Shown here: in pieces, positions 35,777 to 44,235 of the stretch | Layout of the letters: each line of letters opens with the position of its first letter | Numbering within the stretch: the stretch's first letter is position 1 | NCBI GenBank assembly: GCA_029556545.1 | Contig: JAKQEQ010000069.1 | Location: 1-64,000 of the forward strand | Length of the DNA: 64,000 bases | Reading direction: 5' to 3' | From: Candidatus Hydrogenedentota bacterium | Lineage (GTDB): Bacteria > Hydrogenedentota > Hydrogenedentia > Hydrogenedentales > JAGMZX01 | Notes under the pieces: model-generated | Seen by the model: the letters and a program-made list of their open reading frames with translations, nothing else | Database searches by the model: none | What the model was told of the DNA's origin: nothing | Made by a program: the position numbers and the translations under genes

Positions 35777-36754
35777 ATGGTAACCCGCGCGACAACGAAG
35801 TGGACGGCTTTCGCGGCGCTGGTGGCGCTTTCCGCGCTCTTTCTGATGCCGTTCGTGTGGATGGTGTCGACTTCGCTCAAGCACGAGGCCCGCATCTTCT
35901 CGGGGCGGTGGATGCCCGAGACCGACGTGCGCGACGCCGAGGACCGCCCCATCGTGCGGTATCGCGGCGCGGACGCGGCCCTGCTCGGCGTCGCGGAAGA
36001 TGGCCGCTACCGCGTGCTCGTCGGCAACACGGAGGCGCTGGCGTTCCAGGACGAAGTCGAGATGCGGCTCCGGCCCGGATTTCACTGGCGCAACTACACG
36101 CGCGCGTTCGAGATGATGCGCTTCACCCGCAACCTCCGCAATACGCTCTTCGTGTGCTTCACCACCGTCCTGGGGACCGTGCTGTCTTCGTCGTTGGCGG
36201 CCTATGGTCTGTCGCGCATCCCGTGGCGGGGCCGCGAATTCGTCTTCTGGCTTGTGCTCGCCACGATGATGGTCCCTTACCAGGTGACGCTTATCCCGCT
36301 TTTCGCGGTTTACGCCAAACTCGGCTGGATAGGCACGTTCAAGCCGCTTATCCTGCCGTATTTCTTCGGCGTGCCCTTCTATATCTTCCTCTTGCGCCAG
36401 TTCTTCAAGGGCATCCCCGAGGACCTCAGCGCCGCCGCGCGCATCGACGGCTGCACCGAGTTCGGCATATACGCGCGCATCATTCTGCCGCTGGCCAAGC
36501 CCGCCCTTGCCACGACGGCGCTCTTCATGTTCCTCTGGCAATGGGGCGACTTCCTGAGCCCGCTCGTCTACCTCCAGGACGACCGCCAATACACCCTCGC
36601 CGTGGCGCTCCAGCAGTTCCAGAGCCAGCACGAGAGCGCCTGGGGCCCGCTCATGGCCATGTCCACCGTCATCACCCTGCCCGTGATCGCCCTGTTCTTC
36701 TTCACGCAACGGACCTTCATCCAGGGCATCACGCTGACCGGCCTCAAGGGATAG
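35777..36754 (+). CDS. Carbohydrate ABC transporter permease (MalG-like), orphan
   Basis: The 325-residue product has an N-terminal span (WTAFAALVALSALFLMPFVW), then about 75 extracytoplasmic residues (EARIFSGRWMPETDVRDAED and on) that are longer than usual for MalG-type permeases, followed by a typical six-helix MetI domain. The ATPase-coupling EAA loop is EDLSAAARIDGCTEFGIYAR, and a QGITLTGLKG end matches the family. It would import a sugar or oligosaccharide. No partner permease, binding protein or ATPase lies in the window. ATG 35777 has a GGGAGG site about 15 bases away, so a slightly different start is possible. Confidence 0.85.
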   Translation: MVTRATTKWTAFAALVALSALFLMPFVWMVSTSLKHEARIFSGRWMPETDVRDAEDRPIVRYRGADAALLGVAEDGRYRVLVGNTEALAFQDEVEMRLRPGFHWRNYTRAFEMMRFTRNLRNTLFVCFTTVLGTVLSSSLAAYGLSRIPWRGREFVFWLVLATMMVPYQVTLIPLFAVYAKLGWIGTFKPLILPYFFGVPFYIFLLRQFFKGIPEDLSAAARIDGCTEFGIYARIILPLAKPALATTALFMFLWQWGDFLSPLVYLQDDRQYTLAVALQQFQSQHESAWGPLMAMSTVITLPVIALFFFTQRTFIQGITLTGLKG

Positions 36755-36771
36755 GACGCGGCGCATAGGAG

Positions 36772-36814
36772 GTGGGGCGTCCCGCCCCACACTACCGGGG
36801 GCAGGATGCCCCCG
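36772..36814 (+). terminator. Two GC hairpins after the permease gene
   Basis: GTGGGGCGTCCCGCCCCAC (36772-36790) and CGGGGGCAGGATGCCCCCG (36796-36814) are perfect 8-bp-arm hairpins. There is no T tract, so these may be dispersed palindromes rather than terminators. Confidence 0.5.
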
Positions 36815-36907
36815 CTCCTCTGCGCGAGGCGCGCGGGGCGTTTATGCGATAATGCCCGGGGCGTGTCTTGGGTCGTATTCTGGATCACGATTCTGGAGAA
36901 AAACGCC

Positions 36908-37465
36908 GTGACGCGACGCCGGAAACCGGGTATTTTCTGTTTCGAGGGCGACTGGTCGCCCGACCTGCGCACGCGCACCTCGGTGCGCCGCCTGCTCGAG
37001 TTCCTCAGCCAGGAGGAGCGTATCGATTTCATCTATCGCGACATCGGAACCCCCGAGGAACTGACGTACTACGTCAACCGGTGGCGATTACGTTCCTATG
37101 CGGCCTTCAACATCGGCTACTTCGCTTTTCACGGCGAACCCGACGCCATATTCATCGGGAAGAACCGTTTGAACTTGGTGGATATCGGCGAAATGCTGAA
37201 CGGCGCATGCGCGGGAAAGGTCGTGTATTTCGGCAGTTGCTCGACGCTGGGCGCGTCGCCGAACGACGTGCGGCGCTTCAAGAGGATGACCAAGGCGAAG
37301 TGCGTGTGCGGTTACACGAAGGACGTCGAGTGGCTGCAATCGGCCTCCTTCGAACTGCTGCTGTTCGACGCGCTTACGTACTACCAGCGCATCGACGCCG
37401 TCGAAAACTACCTGCGGCGTTTCGAGGCCCTGAAACGCCAACTCGGGTTCAAGATGTACCGCTGA
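36908..37465 (+). CDS. CHAT-like (DUF6642-type) protein
   Basis: GTG 36908 follows a GGAG site; the longer frame to 36806 lacks one. The 185-residue protein has GIFCFEGDW near the start, IGYFAFHGEPDAIFIG (His in a His-Gly context) and CAGKVVYFGSCSTLGAS (Cys in GSCST). The spacing matches the His/Cys dyad of caspase-like CHAT proteases, on a smaller chain of DUF6642 type. CHAT proteins in bacteria act in signalling and defence-linked cleavage; the target here is unknown. No gasdermin or effector partner is adjacent. Confidence 0.6.
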   Translation: MTRRRKPGIFCFEGDWSPDLRTRTSVRRLLEFLSQEERIDFIYRDIGTPEELTYYVNRWRLRSYAAFNIGYFAFHGEPDAIFIGKNRLNLVDIGEMLNGACAGKVVYFGSCSTLGASPNDVRRFKRMTKAKCVCGYTKDVEWLQSASFELLLFDALTYYQRIDAVENYLRRFEALKRQLGFKMYR

Positions 37466-37519
37466 CAAGCCCGCTGTGCTACCATCCGCACCTTACAACA
37501 ACCACGAGGGCAATATCCG

Positions 37520-39319
37520 ATGAATACGGCGATCTTCTTCGCGTTGATCCTGGGCGCGGCGGGCGCGGCCGACGACCCGCACGCATTGACCGTCCAACCC
37601 ACGGCCTTCTACGTCGCGCCCGACGGCAGCGACCATAACCCCGGCACACAGGAAGCGCCGTTCGCGACGCTCCACCGCGCGCGCGACGCGGTGCGCCATT
37701 GGGTCTACCAGGGGCTCGAAGCGGGCATCATGGTGTATATCCGCGGCGGCATGTATTGGCTGGATGCGCCGGTCGCCTTCGGGCCGCAGGACTCCGGGAC
37801 AGACGCGCACCGCATCGCCTATCGCGCGTATGAGGATGAGACGCCCGTGTTCAGCGGCGGACGCCGCATCACCGGATGGGAAAAAGGCGCGGATGGGCGC
37901 TGGACGGTGACGCTGCCGGATGTCGCGTCGGGAACCTGGTATTTCCGGCAGTTGTTCCGCGGTGACGCGCGCCTGCCGCGCGGTCGCTTCCCGAACGGGG
38001 ACGCGCTGCTGCGGGTAACGACGGTAAACCCGGAAGTCACCGAAATCACGCTGGGCGACGCGCCGCCGGTCGCTGATCTCGCGGGGCGCGACGCGGAACT
38101 GGTCGTGTATCAGAACTGGTCAATCACGCGGGCGCGGATCGTGTCGAGCGCGGGGCCGACGCTCCGAACCAGTCATCCCGCGGGCTGGATCGGGCACGGC
38201 GACGCCACCACCACAAGCCCCGGCAAGCCCTGCTACCTCGAAAATGCCCTCGAATTCGTCGATGCGCCGGGCGAATGGCATCTCGATCGGCGCACCGGCG
38301 TACTGACGTATTACGCGGCGGAAGGCGAAGACCCGAACGCGACCGATATGATCGCGCCCCGGCTCGAGCGCCTGCTCATTGTCCGCGGCGCACCGGACGC
38401 GCCGGTGCGCAATCTGTATTTCGCCGGCCTGACCTTCGCTCACGCGGAGTGGCCCTTGCCCGAGTTCGGCTACGTCGGCATCCAGGCGGGGCATCACGGC
38501 ACGACGATGGACGCGCCGACCTTCGTGCTGCCCGGCGCGCTCGAATTCAGCCACGCGACGGGCTGCGGCCTGAAACGGTGCTGCGTCGCGCACGTGGGCG
38601 CGTGCGGCGTGGTTTTCGGCGCGGGCTGCCGCGACAACATCGTCGCGCACTGCATCCTCGAAGACATAGGCGGCAACGGCGTCATGGTGGGTTGGCGCGG
38701 CGACGAATTGCCCCGGCGCAAGGGACTCCTCGGCGACTACTCGCTCTCCGCGGATTGGACCGATCCGCGCTTCGTGCCGCGCAATAACGCGGTGACGGAC
38801 TGCACGCTGCGGCGTTGCGGCGCGGTGAACCACGGGTGCGTCGGTATTTTCGACGCCTTCAGCGACGGCACGCGCATCGCGCACAATCTCGTGACGGATA
38901 TGCCGTACACCGGTATCTCGATCGGCTTCCGCTGGGACGAATCCGAAACCAGCCAGCGCAATTGCCTCGTCGAATACAACAAGGTCCACGACGTGATGAA
39001 GATGCTGGCGGACGGCGGCGCAATCTACACGCTCGGGTTCCAGCCGGGCACGGTCCTGCGCGGGAACCTGTTGTACGACGTACACCGCAGCGCATTCGCC
39101 CACGGCGGCGCGCCGAACAACGGCATCTTCTTCGACCAGGGAAGCAAGGGTTACTTGGTGGAACAGAACATCATTTACGGCACGTCCGGTGAATCCGTCC
39201 GCTACAATCAGACGGGGCCCGACAACCTCAACCTGCGCGAGAATGTCTTCGGGGTAACGCCCGAGAACCGCGCCTTCCCCCACGAGGCGGCGCGCAAGGC
39301 GGGGCCGCGCGACGAATGA
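37520..39319 (+). CDS. Secreted right-handed beta-helix hydrolase (GH141-like)
   Basis: Signal-like start MNTAIFFALILGAAGAADDP, then FYVAPDGSDHNPGTQEAPFA, the entry of GH141/pectate-lyase-like beta-helix enzymes. A helix body follows with IRGGMYWL, IAYRAYEDETPVFSGGRRITGWE, DIGGNGVMVGW and GGAIYTLGFQPGT; Asp/Glu candidates are in the DIGGNG and DGGAIY loops. At 599 residues the length fits a GH141-type fucosidase/xylanase relative. It overlaps the next gene by four bases and forms a secreted carbohydrate-active run with the two following genes. Confidence 0.8.
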   Translation: MNTAIFFALILGAAGAADDPHALTVQPTAFYVAPDGSDHNPGTQEAPFATLHRARDAVRHWVYQGLEAGIMVYIRGGMYWLDAPVAFGPQDSGTDAHRIAYRAYEDETPVFSGGRRITGWEKGADGRWTVTLPDVASGTWYFRQLFRGDARLPRGRFPNGDALLRVTTVNPEVTEITLGDAPPVADLAGRDAELVVYQNWSITRARIVSSAGPTLRTSHPAGWIGHGDATTTSPGKPCYLENALEFVDAPGEWHLDRRTGVLTYYAAEGEDPNATDMIAPRLERLLIVRGAPDAPVRNLYFAGLTFAHAEWPLPEFGYVGIQAGHHGTTMDAPTFVLPGALEFSHATGCGLKRCCVAHVGACGVVFGAGCRDNIVAHCILEDIGGNGVMVGWRGDELPRRKGLLGDYSLSADWTDPRFVPRNNAVTDCTLRRCGAVNHGCVGIFDAFSDGTRIAHNLVTDMPYTGISIGFRWDESETSQRNCLVEYNKVHDVMKMLADGGAIYTLGFQPGTVLRGNLLYDVHRSAFAHGGAPNNGIFFDQGSKGYLVEQNIIYGTSGESVRYNQTGPDNLNLRENVFGVTPENRAFPHEAARKAGPRDE

Positions 39320-41352
39320 CGGGACGGCGCGTGTCGAAAGGCGGGCGAAGCGCGCCGCCGTTCCTGCCCATACTGGCGTTGCTCGTGTGCGCAACGGCGC
39401 TGTCCGCCGTTTCGCGGGAAGAAGACGCCGTGGATTTCCATGAGGTGGTCTCGGCGCCCGAGTTCGCCGCGCGGCGCGCGGCGTATGTCTCCCATATCGC
39501 CGAAAGCGAAGGCGGCGGCACGTTTGCGCAACTCGTGCGCATGGCCGCGGGCCGCGCGCCTGACTGGCGGCCCATCGAACGCAGCCTCGATAAGATCGAC
39601 CATCGTCACGACTGCGCGGACTTCGATCTGCACGGGCTGCTTCGGCTCTTGTACCAGTTTTCCGGAAGTCCCGGGCTTTCCTCTGAACAGTGGGACCGCA
39701 TCCGCCGCACGGTCCTCGGGTTCAAGTACTGGCCCGACGAACCGGGCGTGGATTCGATGTGCACGTGGTCGGAAAATCACCACATCCTCTTCGCCTCGGC
39801 GGGGTACCTCGCGGGGCAGCGGTATCCCGACGCCGTATTCACAAACTCGGGCAAGACGGGCCGCGACCAGATGGCGGTCATGCGGCCCCGCGTCATGCGC
39901 TGGCTCGAATTGCGCTTCCGCACCGGCTTCAGCGAGTGGCTCTCGAATGTCTACTACGACGAGGACCTCGTCGCGCTCCTGAATCTCGTGGATTTCTGTG
40001 ATGACGAAGAGATAGCGACGCGCGCCGCGATGGTGCTGGACCTTCTGTGCGCCGACATCGCGTTGAATAGTTTTCGCGGCGTCTTCGGCGGCACGCATGG
40101 CCGCACCTACGAGAACGAACGTAAGTACGCCCGCCACGAAAACACCACCGCGACACAATACCTCTTGTTTGGGCGCGGCGCGGCGCACGCCGGCGGCATC
40201 AGCGCGCCGTGCCTCGCGTTGAGCGAGCGCTACCGGCCGCCGCGCGTCCTCTTCGAGATAGCGAACGACCTGCACGCCCGCGACACGGAAATCCGCCAGC
40301 GCATGGGCATCCGCGTCCGCGACGCCGCGCGCTGGGGACTCGGCTTCAAAAGTGTCGAGGACGGCATGACGTGGCTGAGTCTCGAAGCCTACGCGCACCC
40401 GCTGACGATAAATCTGTTCGTTGACATGCTCGATGCGTTCAATTGGTGGGAGAACGCCTTTTTTGAAGATGCGAAAGCCTTTCGGAGACTGCTTGGTTTC
40501 TGCCGTAACTGGCGTGTCCTCCCGCTGGTGGCCCTCTTCTTCCGACACGATGTCTGTCGCAACACGCGTGAAGAGGTCAACATATACACCTACCGCACGC
40601 CCGACTATATGCTCAGCACCGCGCAGGACTATCGCAAGGGCTATGGCGGCGATCAGCAGCACATCTGGCAAGCGACGCTCGGCCCCGACGCCGTCTGCTT
40701 CACGTCGCATCCGGCGCGCCGCCATGGCCGCTCGCCAAATTATTGGACGGGCTACGGCACGCTGCCGCGCGCGGCGCAGATCGAGAACGTCGTCATCGAA
40801 ATCTACAACGTCGCGCGCAAGCCGAGCTTGTATGTCGCCAACGAGCTCTTCTTCACCCATGCGTGGTTGCCCCGCGACCGCTTCGAAGAATGCATCGAGC
40901 GCGACGGCTGGGTCTTCGCGCGGCGCGGCGACGGCTACCTCGCCTTCTACTCGCAGCATCCCTATCGCTGGCAGACCGAGCGCGGCGACGATCAGGACCG
41001 CGAAATGATCGTGGACAGCCCGCGGAACGTCTTCATCTGCGAGATGGGCCGCCGCGCGACGGACGGCGAGTTCACGGAATTTGTCCGCCGCATCCTGGAT
41101 GCGCCGGTCGTCATCGACGGCCTGCGCGTCACGTATCAGTCGCCGTCGCAGGGACACATTGCGTGGGATTGGACCGGCCCGCTGCTGCATAACGGCGCGC
41201 CAGTGGAATTGCGCGAATACCCGCGCTACGATAGCCCCTATGGACGCGTCGCGTTCCCGAATGACGCCGCCGTGTTTCGCTGCAACGGCCACTGGCTCGA
41301 ACTCGAGTGGGCTGCCGCGCGGCGCGAAGCAAGCGCGTTTCTGGAACCCTAA
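39316..41352 (+). CDS. Large secreted protein of unknown function, probably alpha-helical toroid
   Basis: A 678-residue protein with an N-terminal hydrophobic segment (FLPILALLVCATALSA). The sequence includes MCTWSENHHILFASAGYLAG, NVYYDEDLVALLNLVDFCDD and QHIWQATLGPDAVCFTSHPA. The helical repeats followed by a beta-rich C-terminal part are reminiscent of (alpha/alpha) toroid polysaccharide lyase or unsaturated-glycan hydrolase proteins, but no known catalytic motif is certain. Translational coupling to the beta-helix gene suggests joint action on a polymer. Confidence 0.6.
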   Translation: MTGRRVSKGGRSAPPFLPILALLVCATALSAVSREEDAVDFHEVVSAPEFAARRAAYVSHIAESEGGGTFAQLVRMAAGRAPDWRPIERSLDKIDHRHDCADFDLHGLLRLLYQFSGSPGLSSEQWDRIRRTVLGFKYWPDEPGVDSMCTWSENHHILFASAGYLAGQRYPDAVFTNSGKTGRDQMAVMRPRVMRWLELRFRTGFSEWLSNVYYDEDLVALLNLVDFCDDEEIATRAAMVLDLLCADIALNSFRGVFGGTHGRTYENERKYARHENTTATQYLLFGRGAAHAGGISAPCLALSERYRPPRVLFEIANDLHARDTEIRQRMGIRVRDAARWGLGFKSVEDGMTWLSLEAYAHPLTINLFVDMLDAFNWWENAFFEDAKAFRRLLGFCRNWRVLPLVALFFRHDVCRNTREEVNIYTYRTPDYMLSTAQDYRKGYGGDQQHIWQATLGPDAVCFTSHPARRHGRSPNYWTGYGTLPRAAQIENVVIEIYNVARKPSLYVANELFFTHAWLPRDRFEECIERDGWVFARRGDGYLAFYSQHPYRWQTERGDDQDREMIVDSPRNVFICEMGRRATDGEFTEFVRRILDAPVVIDGLRVTYQSPSQGHIAWDWTGPLLHNGAPVELREYPRYDSPYGRVAFPNDAAVFRCNGHWLELEWAAARREASAFLEP

Positions 41353-41401
41353 TGGACGGAATGGACCCGGCGAGAGGTCAAACCCATAGGAGCAACACGC
41401 C

Positions 41402-42541
41402 ATGCTGACGCTTGCGTGCTTCTTGCTTGCCGCACAGCCGGAGGCGGCTTTGGACATGGTGGACCGGCACGTCATGGTTTACTACGAGCCGGGCCGCTTC
41501 GGCGGCTGGCCCGCGAACCACGGCATCTGGATTTGGGGCAACGAAATCCTGGTCGGCTTCTCGCGCGGGTATTACAAAGACCTCGGCCCGCATCGCCACC
41601 ACATCGACCGCGAGAAGCCCGAGGAATTCTGCCTCGCGCGAAGCGTCGACGGCGGCGAAACGTGGGCCATCGAGCACCCGAACGACAAGGGGCATCTGCT
41701 GCCGCAAGGCAAGGCGCTCCACGGCGTCGAATTGCCCGGCGTCGCGATCAAGCCCGCGATACCCTGCCCCGGCGATGTCGATTTCACGCACCCCGACTTC
41801 GCCATGACGCTGCGCATGTCGGACATCAACGCCGGGCCCGCGCGCTTCTATTACTCCTATGATCGCGGGCACACCTGGGAGGGACCCTTCGCGTTTCCGA
41901 ACTTCGACACGCCGGGCGTCGCCGCCCGCACGGACTATATCGTGGACGGCCCCCACGCTTGCACCGTCTTTCTCACCGCCGCCAAGCGCAACGGCACGGA
42001 GGGGCGTCCTTTTTGCGCGCGCACGACCGACGGCGCGAAGACGTGGGAATTCGTCTCCTGGATAGCGCCCGAGCATCTGGGCTTTGCGATCATGCCCGCC
42101 ACCGTGCGGCTCTCCGACACGGACCTGATCACCGTCGTCCGCCGCCGCGAATGGTATAAGCGCTGGCTCAACGCCTATGTCTCCCGCGACAACGGCGCAA
42201 CGTGGGAACCCCTGAACGACCCCGTCGAGACCCTCGGCGAAGGAAACCCGCCCAGCCTTATCAAACTGCGCGACGGACGCCTCTGCCTCAATTACGGCTA
42301 TCGCGCCGCGCCGTTCAGCATTTGCGCGAAATTGAGCGATGACGGCGGCCGGACCTGGAGCGACCCGATAGTCCTGCGCGACGACGGCGCGAACCGCGAC
42401 ATCGGCTACTGCCGCGCCGTACAGCGACCCGACGGCAAGGTCGTCACCCTCTACTACTTCAATGACCTCAAAACGGGGCCCGAGCGCTACATCGCCGCCA
42501 CCATCTGGCAGCCGCCGCCGCACGAAACCACTTCGGAATAG
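41402..42541 (+). CDS. Sialidase-like Asp-box beta-propeller
   Basis: AGGAG lies 9 bases before ATG 41402. The 379-residue protein has five Asp-box-type motifs SxDxGxTW: SVDGGETW, SYDRGHTW, TTDGAKTW, SRDNGATW and SDDGGRTW, with an RDIGY segment near the end. These mark the six-bladed BNR propeller. It may be an exo-sialidase or a related exo-glycosidase; the catalytic Arg triad could not be verified by eye. A hydrophobic N-terminus (MLTLACFLLAAQP) suggests export. It follows two carbohydrate-active genes. Confidence 0.8.
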   Translation: MLTLACFLLAAQPEAALDMVDRHVMVYYEPGRFGGWPANHGIWIWGNEILVGFSRGYYKDLGPHRHHIDREKPEEFCLARSVDGGETWAIEHPNDKGHLLPQGKALHGVELPGVAIKPAIPCPGDVDFTHPDFAMTLRMSDINAGPARFYYSYDRGHTWEGPFAFPNFDTPGVAARTDYIVDGPHACTVFLTAAKRNGTEGRPFCARTTDGAKTWEFVSWIAPEHLGFAIMPATVRLSDTDLITVVRRREWYKRWLNAYVSRDNGATWEPLNDPVETLGEGNPPSLIKLRDGRLCLNYGYRAAPFSICAKLSDDGGRTWSDPIVLRDDGANRDIGYCRAVQRPDGKVVTLYYFNDLKTGPERYIAATIWQPPPHETTSE

Positions 42542-42551
42542 GGCGGGCTAT

Positions 42552-42690
42552 CACCACAGAGGCACGGAGAACACGGAGGCAACTCAGAGATACAGTTTGC
42601 AGTTCAGGCTTCAGCCTGCGGCAAGCAGCGTGAGACCAACCACACCGTCCTATACTCCCTCTCCCCGAGAAAGAGGGTTGGGGTGAGGGT
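42552..42690. repeat. Dispersed intergenic repeats
   Basis: ACCACAGAGGCACGGAGAAC (42553-42572) shows a 10-base ACGGAG periodicity, and GAGAAAGAGGGTTGGGGTGA (42666-42685) is a widespread intergenic motif of planctomycete-like genomes. The gap 42542-42836 has no gene apart from these. Confidence 0.55.
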
Positions 42691-42836
42691 TCCAACGGGA
42701 GATCGGCCACAACAGCGTTGGCGCGATAACGCCGACCGATATCTGTATGTTATGATCAATTCGGCAAAGACGCGTGCGGCGGCGAGAGTGGTTTCCCGTA
42801 CTCTACAACACATGCCGCGCGTGTGGAGACTTACAC

Positions 42837-43067
42837 ATGGAATATAAGGGCAAAGTACAAGGGAATACCATAGTTTTGGATCACCCCACCGACATGCCTG
42901 ACGGCGCGGTCGTCCGCGTCATCGTCTGCGAAAGCGAACCCAATATCGCGCCAAATTCACAAGCATTGTCCGATCTCCTGCTCCAATTCGCGGGGAAAGG
43001 GAGCGGTCTCCCCGATGATATGTCGGAGAACCACGACCATTATCTCTACGGAACACCGAAGCAATGA
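42837..43067 (+). CDS. Antitoxin-like protein (VapB/AF2212-type)
   Basis: ATG 42837 follows GGAG by 8 bases. The 76-residue protein starts MEYKGKVQGNTIVLDHPTDM and continues PDGAVVRVIV, the beta-hairpin pattern of VapB/AF2212-like antitoxins. Its stop overlaps the start of a PIN-type toxin remnant (ATGA). Without its toxin it is an orphan. Confidence 0.7.
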   Translation: MEYKGKVQGNTIVLDHPTDMPDGAVVRVIVCESEPNIAPNSQALSDLLLQFAGKGSGLPDDMSENHDHYLYGTPKQ

Positions 43068-43132
43068 ACGCCGTGTTCGCGGATGTTTCTTACCGACATT
43101 CTGGAGACCGGCCACAACATAAGTTGCGCTAG
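43064..43132 (+). pseudogene. Truncated PIN (VapC-like) toxin
   Basis: ATG 43064 opens a frame MNAVFADVSYRHSGDRPQHK, ending at TAG 43130. The first ten residues match the start of PIN toxins (xxVFADTSYY), after which the sequence switches to the inverted copy of the dispersed 16-mer (43103-43118). The remaining toxin of about 120 codons is absent, so only the antitoxin survives. Confidence 0.7.
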
Positions 43133-44097
43133 CCGCGCGGGAACAGCGGGTTCATCCCCTGCGCCAAGGTTGCCAGCCGCTGCGTTTCTTCCTCGGTAAT
43201 CGGCGCCAGATCGTCGCGCAGCGCGAGCGCATCGCGGTAAAGTTTCTCGTCGCCCGGCGGCAGCACGCTGACAATAGCCTGACTCAAGGCCCAGCGCAGC
43301 GCGAGCGACGCCTCCTCGGGCGATTCAATGGGTTCGTACCATCGCTTGCCCTGCCGCTTTTCCGGGGGCGTGCCTTCGGGCCATTTCTGGCGCGCGAGCG
43401 CCTTCAACGCGATACAGGGAACGCCCTTTTCCCGCGCTTTCGCCAGGACCGATGCGCCGAAGTCCGCCTTCAGCCACGGCGCATAGCTGACCGGGTAATA
43501 GAAGAAATCGAAGTCATGACGGTCCATTGCCACAAGCGCGGCTTCGTTCGAGTGCGCGGAAAACCCTAGCAGTCGTATCTGCCCCGCCTTCTTCCGCTCG
43601 AGCAGGAATTCCATCGCGCCACCCGCCGCGAATGCCGGGTCCACGTCCTTTTCCACATGCTGAATGCCGTGCACGAGATACATGTCGAAGTAGTCCGTTC
43701 CCAGAATCGCGCAGGACCGCTCGAACTCGCGCCGCGCCCCTTCTTGCGTGCGTTCGCGGGTTTTCGTGGAAAGGACGATGTGGGCGCGGTGCGGCTTGAG
43801 GGCCGGCGCAAGCATCTCTTCCGAGTTGCCGTAGGAGGCCGCCGTGTCAAAGTAGTTCACGCCCGCGTCCAGTGAATCCCGCACGACGCGCGCCACGGCC
43901 TCCGGCGTGTTGTCCCGCGCGACAATCCCGCTGAACCCGATCACGGAAAGTTGCAGCCCGCTCTTGCCCAGCGGACGTTTCGGCAATGCGGTTTGCGCGA
44001 CGACCTCGTGCCCGCCCGCGTCGCCTGACCACGCGCCGCGCGAAGCCACGAGCGCCGCCGTAGCCGCTACCTTCCCCATGAATTCGCGTCGTTTCAT
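43129..44097 (-). CDS. Tat-exported aldo/keto reductase
   Basis: The start 44097 follows GGGAGA by 8 bases and gives MKRREFMGKVAATAALVASR, a twin-arginine signal. The remaining AKR barrel has LGKSGLQLSVIGFSG, GVNYFDTAASYGNSEEML (catalytic Asp and Tyr of the family) with the Lys in LSTKTRER, and YLVHGIQ. An NADPH-dependent aldehyde or sugar oxidoreductase is likely; an exported cofactor-dependent enzyme is typical of these Tat-rich lineages. The gene is convergent with the small antitoxin gene and divergent from the lactonase gene. Confidence 0.85.
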   Translation of the reverse strand: MKRREFMGKVAATAALVASRGAWSGDAGGHEVVAQTALPKRPLGKSGLQLSVIGFSGIVARDNTPEAVARVVRDSLDAGVNYFDTAASYGNSEEMLAPALKPHRAHIVLSTKTRERTQEGARREFERSCAILGTDYFDMYLVHGIQHVEKDVDPAFAAGGAMEFLLERKKAGQIRLLGFSAHSNEAALVAMDRHDFDFFYYPVSYAPWLKADFGASVLAKAREKGVPCIALKALARQKWPEGTPPEKRQGKRWYEPIESPEEASLALRWALSQAIVSVLPPGDEKLYRDALALRDDLAPITEEETQRLATLAQGMNPLFPRG

Positions 44098-44235
44098 CGC
44101 TGGCATCTCCCGCGCCGGATCATCGACATTGTCGGTCCGCGATGGTTTCGGTTGATCACGACCATGCATCGACACGTTCTATTATGACATATTGAGTCCC
44201 GAAACGCGGGGTCTTGCAGAGCGAGGGACTGCATC

